Assembly (NCBI RefSeq): GCF_014042355.1
Contig: NZ_JACEZU010000003.1
Location: 1 to 64,000, forward strand
DNA length: 64,000 bases
DNA from: Rugamonas apoptosis
GTDB taxonomy: Bacteria; Pseudomonadota; Gammaproteobacteria; Burkholderiales; Burkholderiaceae_D
Reading direction: 5' to 3'
The notes beneath the pieces were generated by a model. The model searched no databases. It had not been told where the DNA came from and saw only the letters and a list, made by a program, of their open reading frames with translations. Both the position numbers and the translations under genes were made by a program. Each line of letters starts with the position of its first letter. Position 1 is the first letter of the stretch. Shown here in pieces: positions 33,348 through 42,523 of this stretch.

Positions 33348-35357
33348 TCAGCGCCGGGCCGGCGTCAGCAACGGCGCGCAGCCGCTGACGGCCGTGCCAC
33401 CGGGACCGGCGTTGACCAGCGGCAAGATGGCGGCCACCGGCGCCACCGCCGCCAGCGCCAGCGCGCCGCCCGCGCGCAAGGCCAGCACGCCCTTGTCCAC
33501 GCTCACGTCGGGCTGCTTGAAGGTGCCGCGCACGTAGATGGGCGCGCGCAGCGAGAACACACGCAAGCCCTTGCTGTCGGGCTTGAGCGTCAAGTCCAGC
33601 TTTTCCTGCGCCAGGCTGACGGTGCCGGTGACGTTGAGCGTGGCGTCCTCGGTGTCGACGATGAACTGGCGCGTGTGCATCAGCCCGTTGGCGACGCTGA
33701 AGTCGGTCAGCATGCAGTTGAGCCTGACCTGTTTGTCGCCGAACAGCTTGGCCAGCACCACGTTGCCGATGTTCAGTCCCATTTCCTCCAGCAACAACTT
33801 GCTCACGCTGCCCTGGTTGACCACGGTGCGCAGCTCGCCATTGGACGAGGCCAGCAGGCTGGCCACGGAGTCGCCCGTAGCGGCCAGGCTGGCATCGCCG
33901 TTCAGTTCGCCCATGCTGGTGTCCTTGACGGCCAGGGCTGGGAACAACTGCTTGAGTTGCACATGGCGTGCGCTGGCCTTGAGCGTGCCTTGCAGCGCGT
34001 GCGGCGTGCGCTTGCCGCTGCCGTCGAGCCGGATGTCGGAACTGAGCTTGCCGCCGGCCACGTCGAAGGTCAGCGGCGCCAGCGTCAGCACGCCGTCGCG
34101 CAGGCGCAGTGCCGTGTCGAGCCGGTGGATGGGCAGCTCGCGTTCGCGCACGATGCGCTGGGCCTGGAAGCGCACGTCGGCGTCGATGCTGGTCCAGCGT
34201 TCCGTCTTGAACGATTCGATCGGCAACACCTTGTCGCCCGGCTGCACCGGCGCCACCCCGCGCGCCCGCTTGCTGGCGTTGGAGTCGGCGCCGATCAGCG
34301 GCGCCAGGTCGGAAAATTGCAGCAGCGTGGAATGGACGGCGCCCGTCAGCACAGGCCGCGGGCCGCCGGTGCGGAACGCCAGGTCGCCGGCGATGTCGCT
34401 GGCGCCCACCTTGCCCGTGAACTGGTCGTAATGCCAGTCGCCGCCGTGCGGGCCGAGGCTGGCGCGCAAATGGCCGGCCGTGCGGAACGCTGGCGTTTCC
34501 GGCAGCAGCACGCCGGTCAAGCCATACAGCCGCGCCATGCTGGCGCCCGCCACTTGCAGTTTCAAGTCGAGCGCGGCCAGTTCCGTGGGCTTGGTCAGGG
34601 TACCGGTGATGCTGATGTCGGTGGCGCCTACCGTTAAGCGCGCGGTGAGCGGGTAGGGCGTCGTTTGCTGCTGCAGCGACAGCACGGCGCCGGCCTTGCC
34701 GTCGCCCTGCACGGGCTGGCCGTTCCAGCGGCCGCGCAAGCGCCATGCCACGCCATACAGCGGGTCGCCGGCCAGGGTGTCGATATCGGCCGCGGCGTCG
34801 GCCCTGGTCAGCGCATCGACATAGTGCACGCTGCCTTTGGAGAACACCACCTGCCGCAATTGCAGCCGCCACGGCGAGGGCTGCTCGGTCGGCTTGAAGG
34901 TCCAGTTGTCGCGGCCCTGGGCGTCGCGCCGCAGCAGCACGGCGGGCGTGTCGAAGCGCAGCACGGGAATCTCGATGCGGTGTTCCAGCAGCGGCAGCAA
35001 GTCCAGCGAGAAGGACAACTGGCGCACGCTGGCCATGTCGTCCGCGCCGGCCGTGGTGGCCGTCTCCGCCATGGTGGTGGGATTGCCCAGATGGACGTCG
35101 TCGGCCAGCAGGTGGGGCAGCGGCAGATAGTCGCGCCAGGTAGTGTCGGCCGCGCTGTGCCCCTGGCGTTCCCAGGTCAGGCGCAGGTCGCCGCGGATGG
35201 CGAACGGACGGCCCAGCGCCTCGCCCACACGTGCGCCCAGCCAGGGGCGCGCGCTGTTCCAGTCCACATTGAGCAGGACGGCCACGGCCAGCGCCGGGAT
35301 GGCGATGGCCACGGCGGCGACGGTCAGGGCGATTCGGACAGGACGGGACAGTGACAT
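33348..35357 (-). CDS. AsmA-family protein
   Basis: 669 residues. An N-terminal transmembrane helix (VRIALTVAAVAIAIPALAVAVLLNVDW) is followed by a long periplasmic region of repeating beta strands with the AsmA end pattern (LDLTLKPDSKGLRVFSLRAPIYVRGTFKQPDVSVDKG). AsmA-like proteins span the periplasm and are implicated in phospholipid transport to the outer membrane. A short C-terminal hydrophobic segment is present. Start at the ATG 35355-35357; the frame is open 76 codons further upstream. Confidence 0.85.
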   Translation of the reverse strand: MSLSRPVRIALTVAAVAIAIPALAVAVLLNVDWNSARPWLGARVGEALGRPFAIRGDLRLTWERQGHSAADTTWRDYLPLPHLLADDVHLGNPTTMAETATTAGADDMASVRQLSFSLDLLPLLEHRIEIPVLRFDTPAVLLRRDAQGRDNWTFKPTEQPSPWRLQLRQVVFSKGSVHYVDALTRADAAADIDTLAGDPLYGVAWRLRGRWNGQPVQGDGKAGAVLSLQQQTTPYPLTARLTVGATDISITGTLTKPTELAALDLKLQVAGASMARLYGLTGVLLPETPAFRTAGHLRASLGPHGGDWHYDQFTGKVGASDIAGDLAFRTGGPRPVLTGAVHSTLLQFSDLAPLIGADSNASKRARGVAPVQPGDKVLPIESFKTERWTSIDADVRFQAQRIVRERELPIHRLDTALRLRDGVLTLAPLTFDVAGGKLSSDIRLDGSGKRTPHALQGTLKASARHVQLKQLFPALAVKDTSMGELNGDASLAATGDSVASLLASSNGELRTVVNQGSVSKLLLEEMGLNIGNVVLAKLFGDKQVRLNCMLTDFSVANGLMHTRQFIVDTEDATLNVTGTVSLAQEKLDLTLKPDSKGLRVFSLRAPIYVRGTFKQPDVSVDKGVLALRAGGALALAAVAPVAAILPLVNAGPGGTAVSGCAPLLTPARR

Positions 35358-35603
35358 GCTTGGCCTGGATGTGGTGCTTGATCGGACGGTTGAGCGCGCG
35401 AGGATAACGTAGTCGGCTCCGTTTGGGTATGGGCAGTGGCCCATGATCGACAGCCTACACCGGTGCGCGCACTGGCGGCGCGGCATTGGCGGGCCGGGGA
35501 CTATGTGCGGCAACGTACTGAAACTGGCTCGGCATGGGCCTATAAGAGTAAGCATTGTGGCCGCCCCGACGCAGGCGGCTCCCACTTGACAAGGAGAACG
35601 ACC

Positions 35604-36002
35604 ATGCGAACTAGCCTATCCCAGATGCAACGGTGGCCACTGCTGGCGGGCGCGGCGCTGTTAGCCGCCTGCGCCGGCTGCGCCAGCCAGAAGACGCCGG
35701 CCACGGCCGACGTGGCCGCTTCGCGCGCGGCTGTGGACAGCGCGGCCATCGCGGGCGCCGGAGAACTGGCACCGGACGAGATGCAGGCCGCGCGCGACAA
35801 ACTGCAGCGTGCCAACCAGGCGCTGGCGGCCAAGGATTACCGCACGGCGGAAAACCTGGCCGTGCAAGCCCAGGCTGACGCCAACCTGGCGCAAAGCAAG
35901 GCCAGCGCCGGCAAGGCCAGCACGGCGGCGGCCCAACTGCAGGACAGCATCCGCGCGCTGCGCGATGAAATCGAACGCAACCGCAGTACCCAGCAACAGT
36001 GA
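35604..36002 (+). CDS. DUF4398 lipoprotein
   Basis: 132 residues with a signal peptide and lipobox-like AGCAS near residue 26, then a DUF4398 helical domain (ASRAAVDSAAIAGAGELAPDEMQAARDKLQRANQALAAKDYRTAENLAVQA). AAGGAG lies before ATG 35604. It is paired with the next OmpA-type gene, itself DUF4398-like at its N-terminus, in a two-gene operon (40 bases apart). It probably faces the periplasm from the outer membrane. Confidence 0.8.
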   Translation: MRTSLSQMQRWPLLAGAALLAACAGCASQKTPATADVAASRAAVDSAAIAGAGELAPDEMQAARDKLQRANQALAAKDYRTAENLAVQAQADANLAQSKASAGKASTAAAQLQDSIRALRDEIERNRSTQQQ

Positions 36003-36041
36003 CGCGCGGCGCCACCACTGGCGCCAACACAGGAGACCATC

Positions 36042-36929
36042 ATGAAAACAACCATCATGAACAAGACCCATTGCATTCCGGCGGCGTTCGCGCTATCCGT
36101 GCTGATGGCGGCCTGCGGTACCAGCCCTGTCACCACCAGCCTGCTCGACCAGGCCCGTGGCGATTACCTGGCCGCCCAAGGCAACCCGGCCGTGGCGCGC
36201 GATGCGCCGGCCGAGCTGCAACGAGCGACCGAAGCGCTCGAGCGCGCCAATGCGGCCGCCGCCCACCGCGACAGCCTGAACACGATCGACAGCCTGGCCT
36301 ATGCGGCCAAGCAGCGCATCGCGGCGGCGCAGGAAGCGGCGCGCCAGAAAGCGGCTGAACGGCAGGTCGCCGACGCCGGCCGCCAGCGCGACCAGGTGCT
36401 GGTGCAGGAGCGCACCGAGGAAGCGGACCAGCAGCGCCAGAAAGCGCAGCAAGCCCAGGTCCAGGCGCAGAGCGCCAACGCCCAGGCCCAGGCCGCCAAC
36501 GCCCAGGCCAGCGCCTTGCAACAGGAATTGGCCGACCTCAAGGCCAAACAGACCGACCGTGGCCTGGTCATCACCTTTGGCGACGTGCTGTTCAATGTCG
36601 ACCAGGCCCGGCTCAGTGCACAAGGCATGCGCACCGCCGAACGGCTGGCCGACGTGTTGCGCCAGCAGCCGGCCAGCAGCGTGCTGGTGGAGGGCTTCAC
36701 GGACAGCACCGGCAGCCCGGCCCACAACCTGGAATTGTCGCAACGGCGCGCCGAGGCCGTGCGCGACGCGCTGACCAGTATGGGCGTCGCGCCCGAGCGC
36801 ATCGCCACCCGCGGCTATGGCGAAGCCTATCCCGTGGCCAGCAACGACAACGCGGGCAACCGCCAGCTCAACCGCCGGGTCGAGATCGTGCTGTCGCAGA
36901 ACGGCGGGACGATCGCCAACCGCCATTGA
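36042..36929 (+). CDS. OmpA-family outer-membrane lipoprotein with coiled coil
   Basis: 295 residues. A lipoprotein signal (lipobox MAAC), a DUF4398-like helical part, an Ala/Gln-rich coiled coil (about 100-175) and a C-terminal OmpA peptidoglycan-binding domain (about 180-290) are seen. The last contains TFGDVLFNVDQARLSAQGM and NRQLNRRVEIVLS. It tethers the outer membrane to peptidoglycan. Possible starts are 36042 and the ATG 15 bases downstream. Confidence 0.85.
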   Translation: MKTTIMNKTHCIPAAFALSVLMAACGTSPVTTSLLDQARGDYLAAQGNPAVARDAPAELQRATEALERANAAAAHRDSLNTIDSLAYAAKQRIAAAQEAARQKAAERQVADAGRQRDQVLVQERTEEADQQRQKAQQAQVQAQSANAQAQAANAQASALQQELADLKAKQTDRGLVITFGDVLFNVDQARLSAQGMRTAERLADVLRQQPASSVLVEGFTDSTGSPAHNLELSQRRAEAVRDALTSMGVAPERIATRGYGEAYPVASNDNAGNRQLNRRVEIVLSQNGGTIANRH

Positions 36930-36953
36930 ACGCCCACTCTGGAAAGGAAGATC

Positions 36954-37490
36954 ATGGATGACATCCAACCCACGCCGCGCAGCGGCATCGACAAGGTGGC
37001 CATCCGCGCCGCCGCCTCGCACCTGCAGGACGGGCCCGTGACGGCCGGCTACCAGGGCGACCGCGCGGCCGTGGTGGAACTGCTCAACGACGCGCTGGCC
37101 ACGGAGCTGGTATGCGTGGCGCGCTACCGGCGCCACTACTACACGGTGGTCGGGCGGCAGAACAGCGCCATCAAGGCCGAGTTCCTGGCCCACGCCGAGC
37201 AGGAGCAGGAACACGCCGGCTGGCTGGCCGAACGCATCATCCAGCTCAATGGCCAACCAGATTTCAATCCAGCAACGTTGCTCGCACGTAGTCATGCCGA
37301 GTATGATGAGTCTGTCGACGTGCAAGCCATGGTGCGGGCCAATCTGATCGCCGAGCGGGTGGCGATCGAATCGTACCGGCAAATGATAGAACGGCTGGGC
37401 ACGGCCGACCCCACCACCACCCATTTGCTGATCAAGATCATGGCGGTGGAAGAAGAACATGCGGACGATATGCGCGATTTACTCGATTGA
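36954..37490 (+). CDS. Ferritin-like/bacterioferritin-family protein
   Basis: 178 residues in a four-helix bundle. Metal-ligand patterns are Glu in ALATELVCVARYRRHYY, EQEQEHAGWLAE (Ex2H-like), AERVAIESYRQM and a final EEEHADDMRD. This suits a di-iron centre for iron storage or peroxide detoxification. GGAAAGGAAGATC precedes ATG 36954. It follows the OmpA gene by 24 bases, so it may be co-transcribed. Confidence 0.8.
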   Translation: MDDIQPTPRSGIDKVAIRAAASHLQDGPVTAGYQGDRAAVVELLNDALATELVCVARYRRHYYTVVGRQNSAIKAEFLAHAEQEQEHAGWLAERIIQLNGQPDFNPATLLARSHAEYDESVDVQAMVRANLIAERVAIESYRQMIERLGTADPTTTHLLIKIMAVEEEHADDMRDLLD

Positions 37491-37551
37491 GTCCGAAACG
37501 CGGTAAGGTAGGACCGGGAAGTTCTTTCACTCACATTACAGGAGCCTCATC

Positions 37552-37854
37552 ATGCTGGAAAACAATATCAGTACCGTGAACAACGACGTCAAGACCCTGG
37601 TCAAGGATGCGCAAGCCCTGTTTACGGCGGCCACCGCGCTGACGGGGGAAAAGGCCGAGGAATTGCGCGGGCGCGGCATGCGCGCGCTGGACACGGCGCT
37701 GGCCAAGGCCCACGAGGCCCAGCAGAGCGCGCTCGAAGCGAGCAAGGAAATGGCCAAGTCGGCCGACGTGTACGTGAAGGAAAATCCGTGGCGCTCGATC
37801 GCCCTGGCGGCGGGCGTGGGCCTGCTGGTGGGCGTGATCCTGGGCCGCAAGTAA
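37552..37854 (+). CDS. DUF883 (ElaB/YqjD-type) membrane-anchored protein
   Basis: 100 residues. A long amphipathic helix with Ala/Lys/Glu repeats ends in a single transmembrane helix (NPWRSIALAAGVGLLVGVILGRK), the DUF883 signature. YqjD relatives bind ribosomes at the inner membrane in stationary phase. GGAGCC precedes the ATG. It leads an operon with the YqjE-like and the third gene, paralleling yqjD-yqjE-yqjK. Confidence 0.85.
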   Translation: MLENNISTVNNDVKTLVKDAQALFTAATALTGEKAEELRGRGMRALDTALAKAHEAQQSALEASKEMAKSADVYVKENPWRSIALAAGVGLLVGVILGRK

Positions 37855-37860
37855 TCCATC

Positions 37861-38259
37861 GTGGCCCATACTGATCCGAGGGAGCAGGGGGCGGTGCCGC
37901 CGCCCGGCCTGCTGGCCTCGCTGGCCACAGTCGCGCGCAGCGTGCTGGGCCTGGCGTTGTCGCGGCTGGAGCTGGCGGCGCTGGAGCTGGGCGAGGTGCG
38001 CAACCAGCTGCTGCGGCTGGTGGTGGCGTTCGCGCTGGCCGTGGTGGCCGGCTGTTTCGCGCTGGCCTACGGCACCGTCACCATCGTCTACCTGGCGTGG
38101 GATGCGCTGGGCTGGAAAATCCTGCTGATCATGACGGGCGCCTTCGTGCTGGCGGCGCTGTGCCTGATCCGGTATGCGCGCGGCATGCTACGTGATGGCA
38201 AGCTGTCGCTGACGGCGACCATGGCCGAACTCAAGTCCGACCGCGATATGTTGCTGTAG
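37861..38259 (+). CDS. YqjE-like holin-type membrane protein
   Basis: 132 residues from a GTG start six bases after the upstream stop. Two transmembrane helices (LRLVVAFALAVVAGCFALAYGTV and WKILLIMTGAFVLAALCLI) are flanked by charged ends. It is the YqjE/phage-holin-superfamily type, an inner-membrane protein of unknown role. The ribosome site lies inside the upstream gene end. Confidence 0.75.
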   Translation: MAHTDPREQGAVPPPGLLASLATVARSVLGLALSRLELAALELGEVRNQLLRLVVAFALAVVAGCFALAYGTVTIVYLAWDALGWKILLIMTGAFVLAALCLIRYARGMLRDGKLSLTATMAELKSDRDMLL

Positions 38260-38270
38260 CCGGAGGAAGC

Positions 38271-38639
38271 ATGACGACACAGACGGAACAGGCGGCGCTG
38301 GCGGCCGACAAGATGCGCTTGATACGGGAAGGCGAGTTGCAGCGGGTCAAGGTGGCCCATGCCAAGGCCCAGCTGGGCATGGCCTTGCGGCCGGAAGCCC
38401 TGTTGCATAGCGCCGTGGACCAGGCCTCCGCGCTGGCGCAGGCGCGGCTGGGCGGCTTGCTGTCGCCCGGCGGGCTGAACATGGCCAACCTGAAGACGGT
38501 GCTGCCGATCGCGTTGACGGTGGGCTCCTTCATTATGCGCAAGCGTTTGCTCAAGCCGGCGCTGGGCGTGGGCGCCGTGGTGGCGCTGGGTGTGGCCTGG
38601 CTGGCCCGGCGCAAGCGCACCGCGTCCACCGGCGAATAA
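38271..38639 (+). CDS. Third protein of the DUF883-YqjE operon
   Basis: 122 residues with a helical N-terminus and a C-terminal hydrophobic pair (LPIALTVGSFIMRKRLLKPALGVGAVVALGVAWLARRKR). It takes the place of yqjK in the enterobacterial arrangement, but similarity is not obvious. GGAGGAAGC precedes the ATG. Confidence 0.65.
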   Translation: MTTQTEQAALAADKMRLIREGELQRVKVAHAKAQLGMALRPEALLHSAVDQASALAQARLGGLLSPGGLNMANLKTVLPIALTVGSFIMRKRLLKPALGVGAVVALGVAWLARRKRTASTGE

Positions 38640-38667
38640 TCCCTTCCCACTGACCCCACCGACCACA

Positions 38668-39819
38668 ATGAAAATGGAAAACCAGGCGGCGCAGGTGCCG
38701 CTGCGGCCGCTCAATCCGGCCGGCATGCGGGTAGTATTGGTGTTGCAGGGCGGCGGCGCGCTGGGCGCCTACCAGGCTGGCGTATTCCAGGCGCTGCACG
38801 AGAGCGGCCTGGCGCCGGACTGGATCGTGGGCACGTCGATCGGCGCCATCAATGCCGCCATCCTGGCCGGCAATACGCCGGAAGTGCGGCTGGAGCGGCT
38901 GCGCGCGTTCTGGCATGGCATCGCCCATCGCGACACGGTGGACATGCGCGCCATCCCCGACACTATGCGCCGCACCAACATCCTGATGCAGACCTGGGAT
39001 ACGATGCTGCGCGGCGTGCCGGGCTTTTTCCGGCCGCGCGGCTTCAACCTGTTTCCCACCGGCCTGGCGGTGGCGCCCGAACAGGCCAGTTTCTACGATA
39101 CGAGCGAGTTGGGCCGTACTTTGGACCAGCTGGTCGATTTCGATTACCTCAACGCGCCCGGCGGCATCCGGCTCACCGTCAATGCGCTGGCTGTCACCAG
39201 CGGCAATTTGCGCCGCTTCGATAACCGCGACCTCGACATCCGCGCCGACCACATCCGCGCCAGCGGCGCCTTGCCGCCCGGCTTTCCCGCCGTGCGTATC
39301 GATGGCGACCTGTACTGGGACGGCGGCCTGTATTCGAACACGCCGCTGGAAACCGTGCTGGAAGACGCGGGCGCCACCGATACCTTGTGCTTCATGGTTG
39401 ATTTGTGGAACGCGGAAGGACCGGAACCGACCACACTCGATGAAGTGCAGACCCGGCAAAAAGATGTGACCTTCGCCTCCCGCTCGCGGCGCCATCTGGA
39501 CGACTATGTAAAAACCCAGCGCATGCGCCAGAAGTTGCGCGAGCTGTACCAGGCGTTGCCGGCGGCGGCGCAAACGGAACAGACGGCGCGCGAACTGGCC
39601 GCGCTCGGTTGCGACACGACGCTGCATGTCGTGCGCCTGCCGTACAGTGGCCGCGACTGGCACATGGCGGCCAAGGATATCAATTTCTCGCGTGGCTCCA
39701 TCGACTGGCGCTGGGACCAGGGTTATGCCGATGGCCAGCGCGCCATCCAGGCGGCCTCCTGGCTATCGTTCGTCAGCGAGGATACGCCCCTGGTGGTGCA
39801 CGAACTGCCACCGGCCTGA
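38668..39819 (+). CDS. Patatin-like phospholipase (DUF3734-type C-terminus)
   Basis: 383 residues. The glycine loop GGGALGAYQAG (about 24-34), the nucleophile GTSIGA (about 52-57) and DGG (about 214-216) give the Ser/Asp dyad of patatins. The C-terminal third (PYSGRDWHMAAKDINFSRGSI DWRW pattern) is the DUF3734 extension. A lipolytic acyl hydrolase acting on phospholipids is inferred. It starts at the ATG 38668, 28 bases after the upstream stop. Confidence 0.85.
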   Translation: MKMENQAAQVPLRPLNPAGMRVVLVLQGGGALGAYQAGVFQALHESGLAPDWIVGTSIGAINAAILAGNTPEVRLERLRAFWHGIAHRDTVDMRAIPDTMRRTNILMQTWDTMLRGVPGFFRPRGFNLFPTGLAVAPEQASFYDTSELGRTLDQLVDFDYLNAPGGIRLTVNALAVTSGNLRRFDNRDLDIRADHIRASGALPPGFPAVRIDGDLYWDGGLYSNTPLETVLEDAGATDTLCFMVDLWNAEGPEPTTLDEVQTRQKDVTFASRSRRHLDDYVKTQRMRQKLRELYQALPAAAQTEQTARELAALGCDTTLHVVRLPYSGRDWHMAAKDINFSRGSIDWRWDQGYADGQRAIQAASWLSFVSEDTPLVVHELPPA

Positions 39820-39866
39820 GCATCGCTCTGGCCGGCGGCGCCGGCCGCTGTCATCGCGGGCCGCTA

Positions 39867-40370
39867 TCATTCCAGCCGGTTATTTTCATCCCGTATCAGT
39901 TTGGCGTTGACCATGTCGTGCCGGTAGGTGCTGCGCGCCTCCTTCAGGCAGGCGTTGCGTTCGGCCGCCGGCTGTTTCTTACAGGCCAGCGTGGCTTCCT
40001 GCAGCGCGGCCGCGATTTCCTTGCGGACGATGCGTAACTGATCAGCCGGCGTGCTGTCGTGCTGGTACCAGCGGCCGGGGTCGCCGTGCGCGATTTCCTT
40101 TTTCTGCTGCTGGGCCACGGCGGGCGGCGTGACGCCCGGCGTGCTCTCTTGCACCGTGGCTGCGGCGGGCGCGTTGTCTTGCGTGGGCGCGACCGCTGGC
40201 AGGTCCGCCGGTGGCGTCACGGGCGTGGTTTGCGGTGCCGGCGGCATGGCGTCGCGCGGCTGTTCCGTGGTCTGGGCGTACGCGGCGGCGCCCAGCATGG
40301 CGCTGAACAGCAAGGGCGCCACGCGCAGCGGTGCGCGTGCAATAGGGTTCAGTATGTTCAGGTTCATCAT
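39867..40370 (-). CDS. Periplasmic hypothetical protein
   Basis: 167 residues with a signal peptide (APLLFSAMLGAAAYAQ), a Pro/Ala/Thr-rich linker (about 35-90) and a C-terminal helical domain with two cysteines (LACKKQPAAERNACLKEARSTYRHDMV). Related short Cys-containing periplasmic proteins are common in Oxalobacteraceae, with no known function. Confidence 0.65.
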   Translation of the reverse strand: MMNLNILNPIARAPLRVAPLLFSAMLGAAAYAQTTEQPRDAMPPAPQTTPVTPPADLPAVAPTQDNAPAAATVQESTPGVTPPAVAQQQKKEIAHGDPGRWYQHDSTPADQLRIVRKEIAAALQEATLACKKQPAAERNACLKEARSTYRHDMVNAKLIRDENNRLE

Positions 40371-40403
40371 TTTTACCTCCCATCTCAGGCCGAGGGCGGC
40401 CAG

Positions 40404-40556
40404 TCAGAGTCTGCCGGTGAGCAACATGACGAGCAGGACCAGCACCACCAGCCCCGTCACGCCGCTGGGCGCGTAGCCCCAGTTGCGGCTGTGGGGCCAG
40501 GCGGGCAGGGCGCCGATCAACAGCAATACCAGGATCAGCAGGATCAAGGTTCCCAT
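40404..40556 (-). CDS. DUF3309 family small membrane protein
   Basis: 50 residues. MGTLILLILVLLLIGALPAW, then HSRNWGYAPSG, then VTGLVVLVLLVMLLTGRL: two hydrophobic helices flanking a W/Y/G-rich turn, the DUF3309 pattern. The stop is the TGA at 40404-40406 (complement). It is oriented with the glycine-zipper gene 15 bases upstream and may be co-transcribed with it. Confidence 0.8.
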   Translation of the reverse strand: MGTLILLILVLLLIGALPAWPHSRNWGYAPSGVTGLVVLVLLVMLLTGRL

Positions 40557-40571
40557 GGCGCCCTCCGGCCG

Positions 40572-41033
40572 TCAGTAACGGTACAGGTGGTCATTGACCA
40601 GGCGTACCCGGGCACCGACCTGCATGCCGGCCAGGTCGTCCTGCTGCAGCACGCGGTAGTCGCCGTTGTCCATGCGCACGCTGATCTGGTAAGTGTCGTG
40701 CGCCTGGTTGCGGTCGCTCTCGACCTTGTTGCCCACCAGCGCGCCGCCCACGGCGCCGGCCACGGTGGCGGCCGTGCGGCCGCTGCCCGAGCCCACTTGG
40801 TTACCCACCAGCGCGCCCACCAGGCCGCCCGTGACGGCGCCGGCGCCGCTGGTGCCGCCGCCGGTGCGCACCACCTGGATGCTGTCGATGGTGCCATAGC
40901 TGGCCGCCACCGACGATGTGGCCGGTGGATAGGTCACGGCGGCCGGTTGGGTGTTGCTGGCGCAGCCACCGAGGACGGCCGCGGCCGAAGCCGCAACCAG
41001 CGTGATGGCGCCCATGTAGGTGCTGTGTCTCAT
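40572..41033 (-). CDS. Glycine-zipper 2TM (SlyB-like) outer-membrane lipoprotein
   Basis: 153 residues. A lipoprotein signal with lipobox LGGC (Cys near 24), a glycine-zipper block (GAVTGGLVGALVGNQVGSGSGRTAATVAGAVGGALVGNKVE pattern) and a C-terminal beta part (YQISVRMDNGDYRVLQQ) are seen. It matches the SlyB/PcpY type, linked to envelope integrity under stress. Confidence 0.85.
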   Translation of the reverse strand: MRHSTYMGAITLVAASAAAVLGGCASNTQPAAVTYPPATSSVAASYGTIDSIQVVRTGGGTSGAGAVTGGLVGALVGNQVGSGSGRTAATVAGAVGGALVGNKVESDRNQAHDTYQISVRMDNGDYRVLQQDDLAGMQVGARVRLVNDHLYRY

Positions 41034-41236
41034 GTTGTTCTCCCGAAAAGTGTGGCTTCAGATTAGCCAGCGCACGCTACCCGGTCTGTACGCTGCCGCA
41101 CCGTGCGTCCTGTGTACGGCAACGTACGGATGACCGGCGTTTTTGCGGGTACAACTGGGCTGTCGGTGCGGCGCCATGCGCGCTGGCTGGCTCGCTCCGG
41201 GTATTTCGTCGGACCATCCCATCTAGGAGACTTACC

Positions 41237-41548
41237 ATGAAATCCGCACATTACATCGCGACGGCCTGCCTGTCCGCCGCACTGCTGGCCGTGGCCGGTT
41301 GCGCCTCCACCCCCAAGCAGGAAGGTACGGGCGAGTATGTTGACGACAGCTTCATCACCACCAAGGTCAAAGCCGAGATATTCAATGAACCGACCTTGAA
41401 ATCGACGGAAATCAATGTCGAAACCTTCAAGGGCAAGGTGCAGCTGAGCGGCTTCGTCGCCAATCCGGCCGATATTGCCAAGGCCGCCGAGATCGCCCGC
41501 AACGTGAAGGGCGTGAAGGAAGTGAAGAACGATATTCGGGTCAAGTAG
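41237..41548 (+). CDS. BON-domain lipoprotein
   Basis: 103 residues. A lipoprotein signal (LLAVAGCAS) is followed by one BON domain (DSFITTKVKAEIFNEP, GKVQLSGFVANPADIAKAAEIARNVKGVKEVKNDI). BON domains bind phospholipid membranes and are often osmotically induced. AGGAGACTTACC precedes the ATG. Confidence 0.85.
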   Translation: MKSAHYIATACLSAALLAVAGCASTPKQEGTGEYVDDSFITTKVKAEIFNEPTLKSTEINVETFKGKVQLSGFVANPADIAKAAEIARNVKGVKEVKNDIRVK

Positions 41549-41771
41549 GGAACCAAGCGCGCCGGCGGCTATCCAACAGTGATAACCCTGCCGTGCGCGC
41601 GGCCGCGCGGCGTCCATGATGCATTTGGATACAAATTGATGACTTTATATGTTCGTTGCCGCACAGACCGAAAAATCGTGCCCCGGCAATCTAGTGACCG
41701 ATGCACAACGCTTGGCGTTGCTCTTGCATGGCCGCCATTTGTCCCGGGAATTAGTTTTAAGGAGTAAAAAA

Positions 41772-42425
41772 ATGCATGCATACAGACAAACTCAACATCT
41801 CGACGTCAGCCCAGCCCGGGGCCAGGGCTGTCCCGAGATGCCGGCTCTGCCGGCGCGCGATGGCGGGCTCCGGCCGTCCCAACTGACTCTGGTCGAGCGG
41901 GCCGCGCCGCCGCTGGACCGCAAGCCGGCCCTGTCGATGGCCTCCATCGAGCGCGTGCGTTCCACCTCGGCCACCTTGCGCCGCATCGAAAACATGCAAA
42001 AGCTGATCGGCGAGCTGTCCATGCATGAGATGTTGGCCGATGAGATCGCGTGGTTCCTCAAGTTTTCGCCGTCCGGCGCCCGCAAGTACATCCGCGACCT
42101 GCGCGAGGCCGGCGTGATCGAACTGGCGCGTTACATCGAAGGCACGGCCACCTACCTGGGCAAGGCCGTGTACCAGATCACGCCTGATCCGGAGCGGGTG
42201 CGCGCGTTCCTGGCCGCCATTGTCCAGCCCAAGCGCGAAGGCACGCCGCCGCGCAAGGAGCGCCCCGGCGCACGCGAGCTGGCCATGGCCGGCAACGGCC
42301 GCCATTTCCACATCCTGGCCGACGACACCCATTACGCGATCCGCGTCAACCGCGGTCCCGTGATGCGCGATCCGCTGGTGGCGGCCTTGTTCGGCTCGCC
42401 CGAATCGCAACAGAAGGCGGAATAG
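41772..42425 (+). CDS. Winged-helix (ArsR-like) regulator or DNA-binding protein
   Basis: 217 residues. After a disordered N-terminus, residues about 70-135 (RRIENMQKLIGELSMHEML, WFLKFSPSGARKYIRDLREAGVIELARYIEGT) form a winged helix with a recognition-helix pattern. The tail has NGRHFHILADDTHYAIRVNR. It is cytosolic. AAGGAG lies seven bases before ATG 41772. The target and signal are unknown. The preceding 223 bases hold no gene. Confidence 0.65.
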   Translation: MHAYRQTQHLDVSPARGQGCPEMPALPARDGGLRPSQLTLVERAAPPLDRKPALSMASIERVRSTSATLRRIENMQKLIGELSMHEMLADEIAWFLKFSPSGARKYIRDLREAGVIELARYIEGTATYLGKAVYQITPDPERVRAFLAAIVQPKREGTPPRKERPGARELAMAGNGRHFHILADDTHYAIRVNRGPVMRDPLVAALFGSPESQQKAE

Positions 42426-42523
42426 CGGGACTGGCGCCAGTGCAAGAAAAGTGATTGAATTGACGGCAAGCCGCCCCACTTGGGGTGGATGGCCGGGCAT
42501 CCCGTCGCGGCCGATTGACACGG

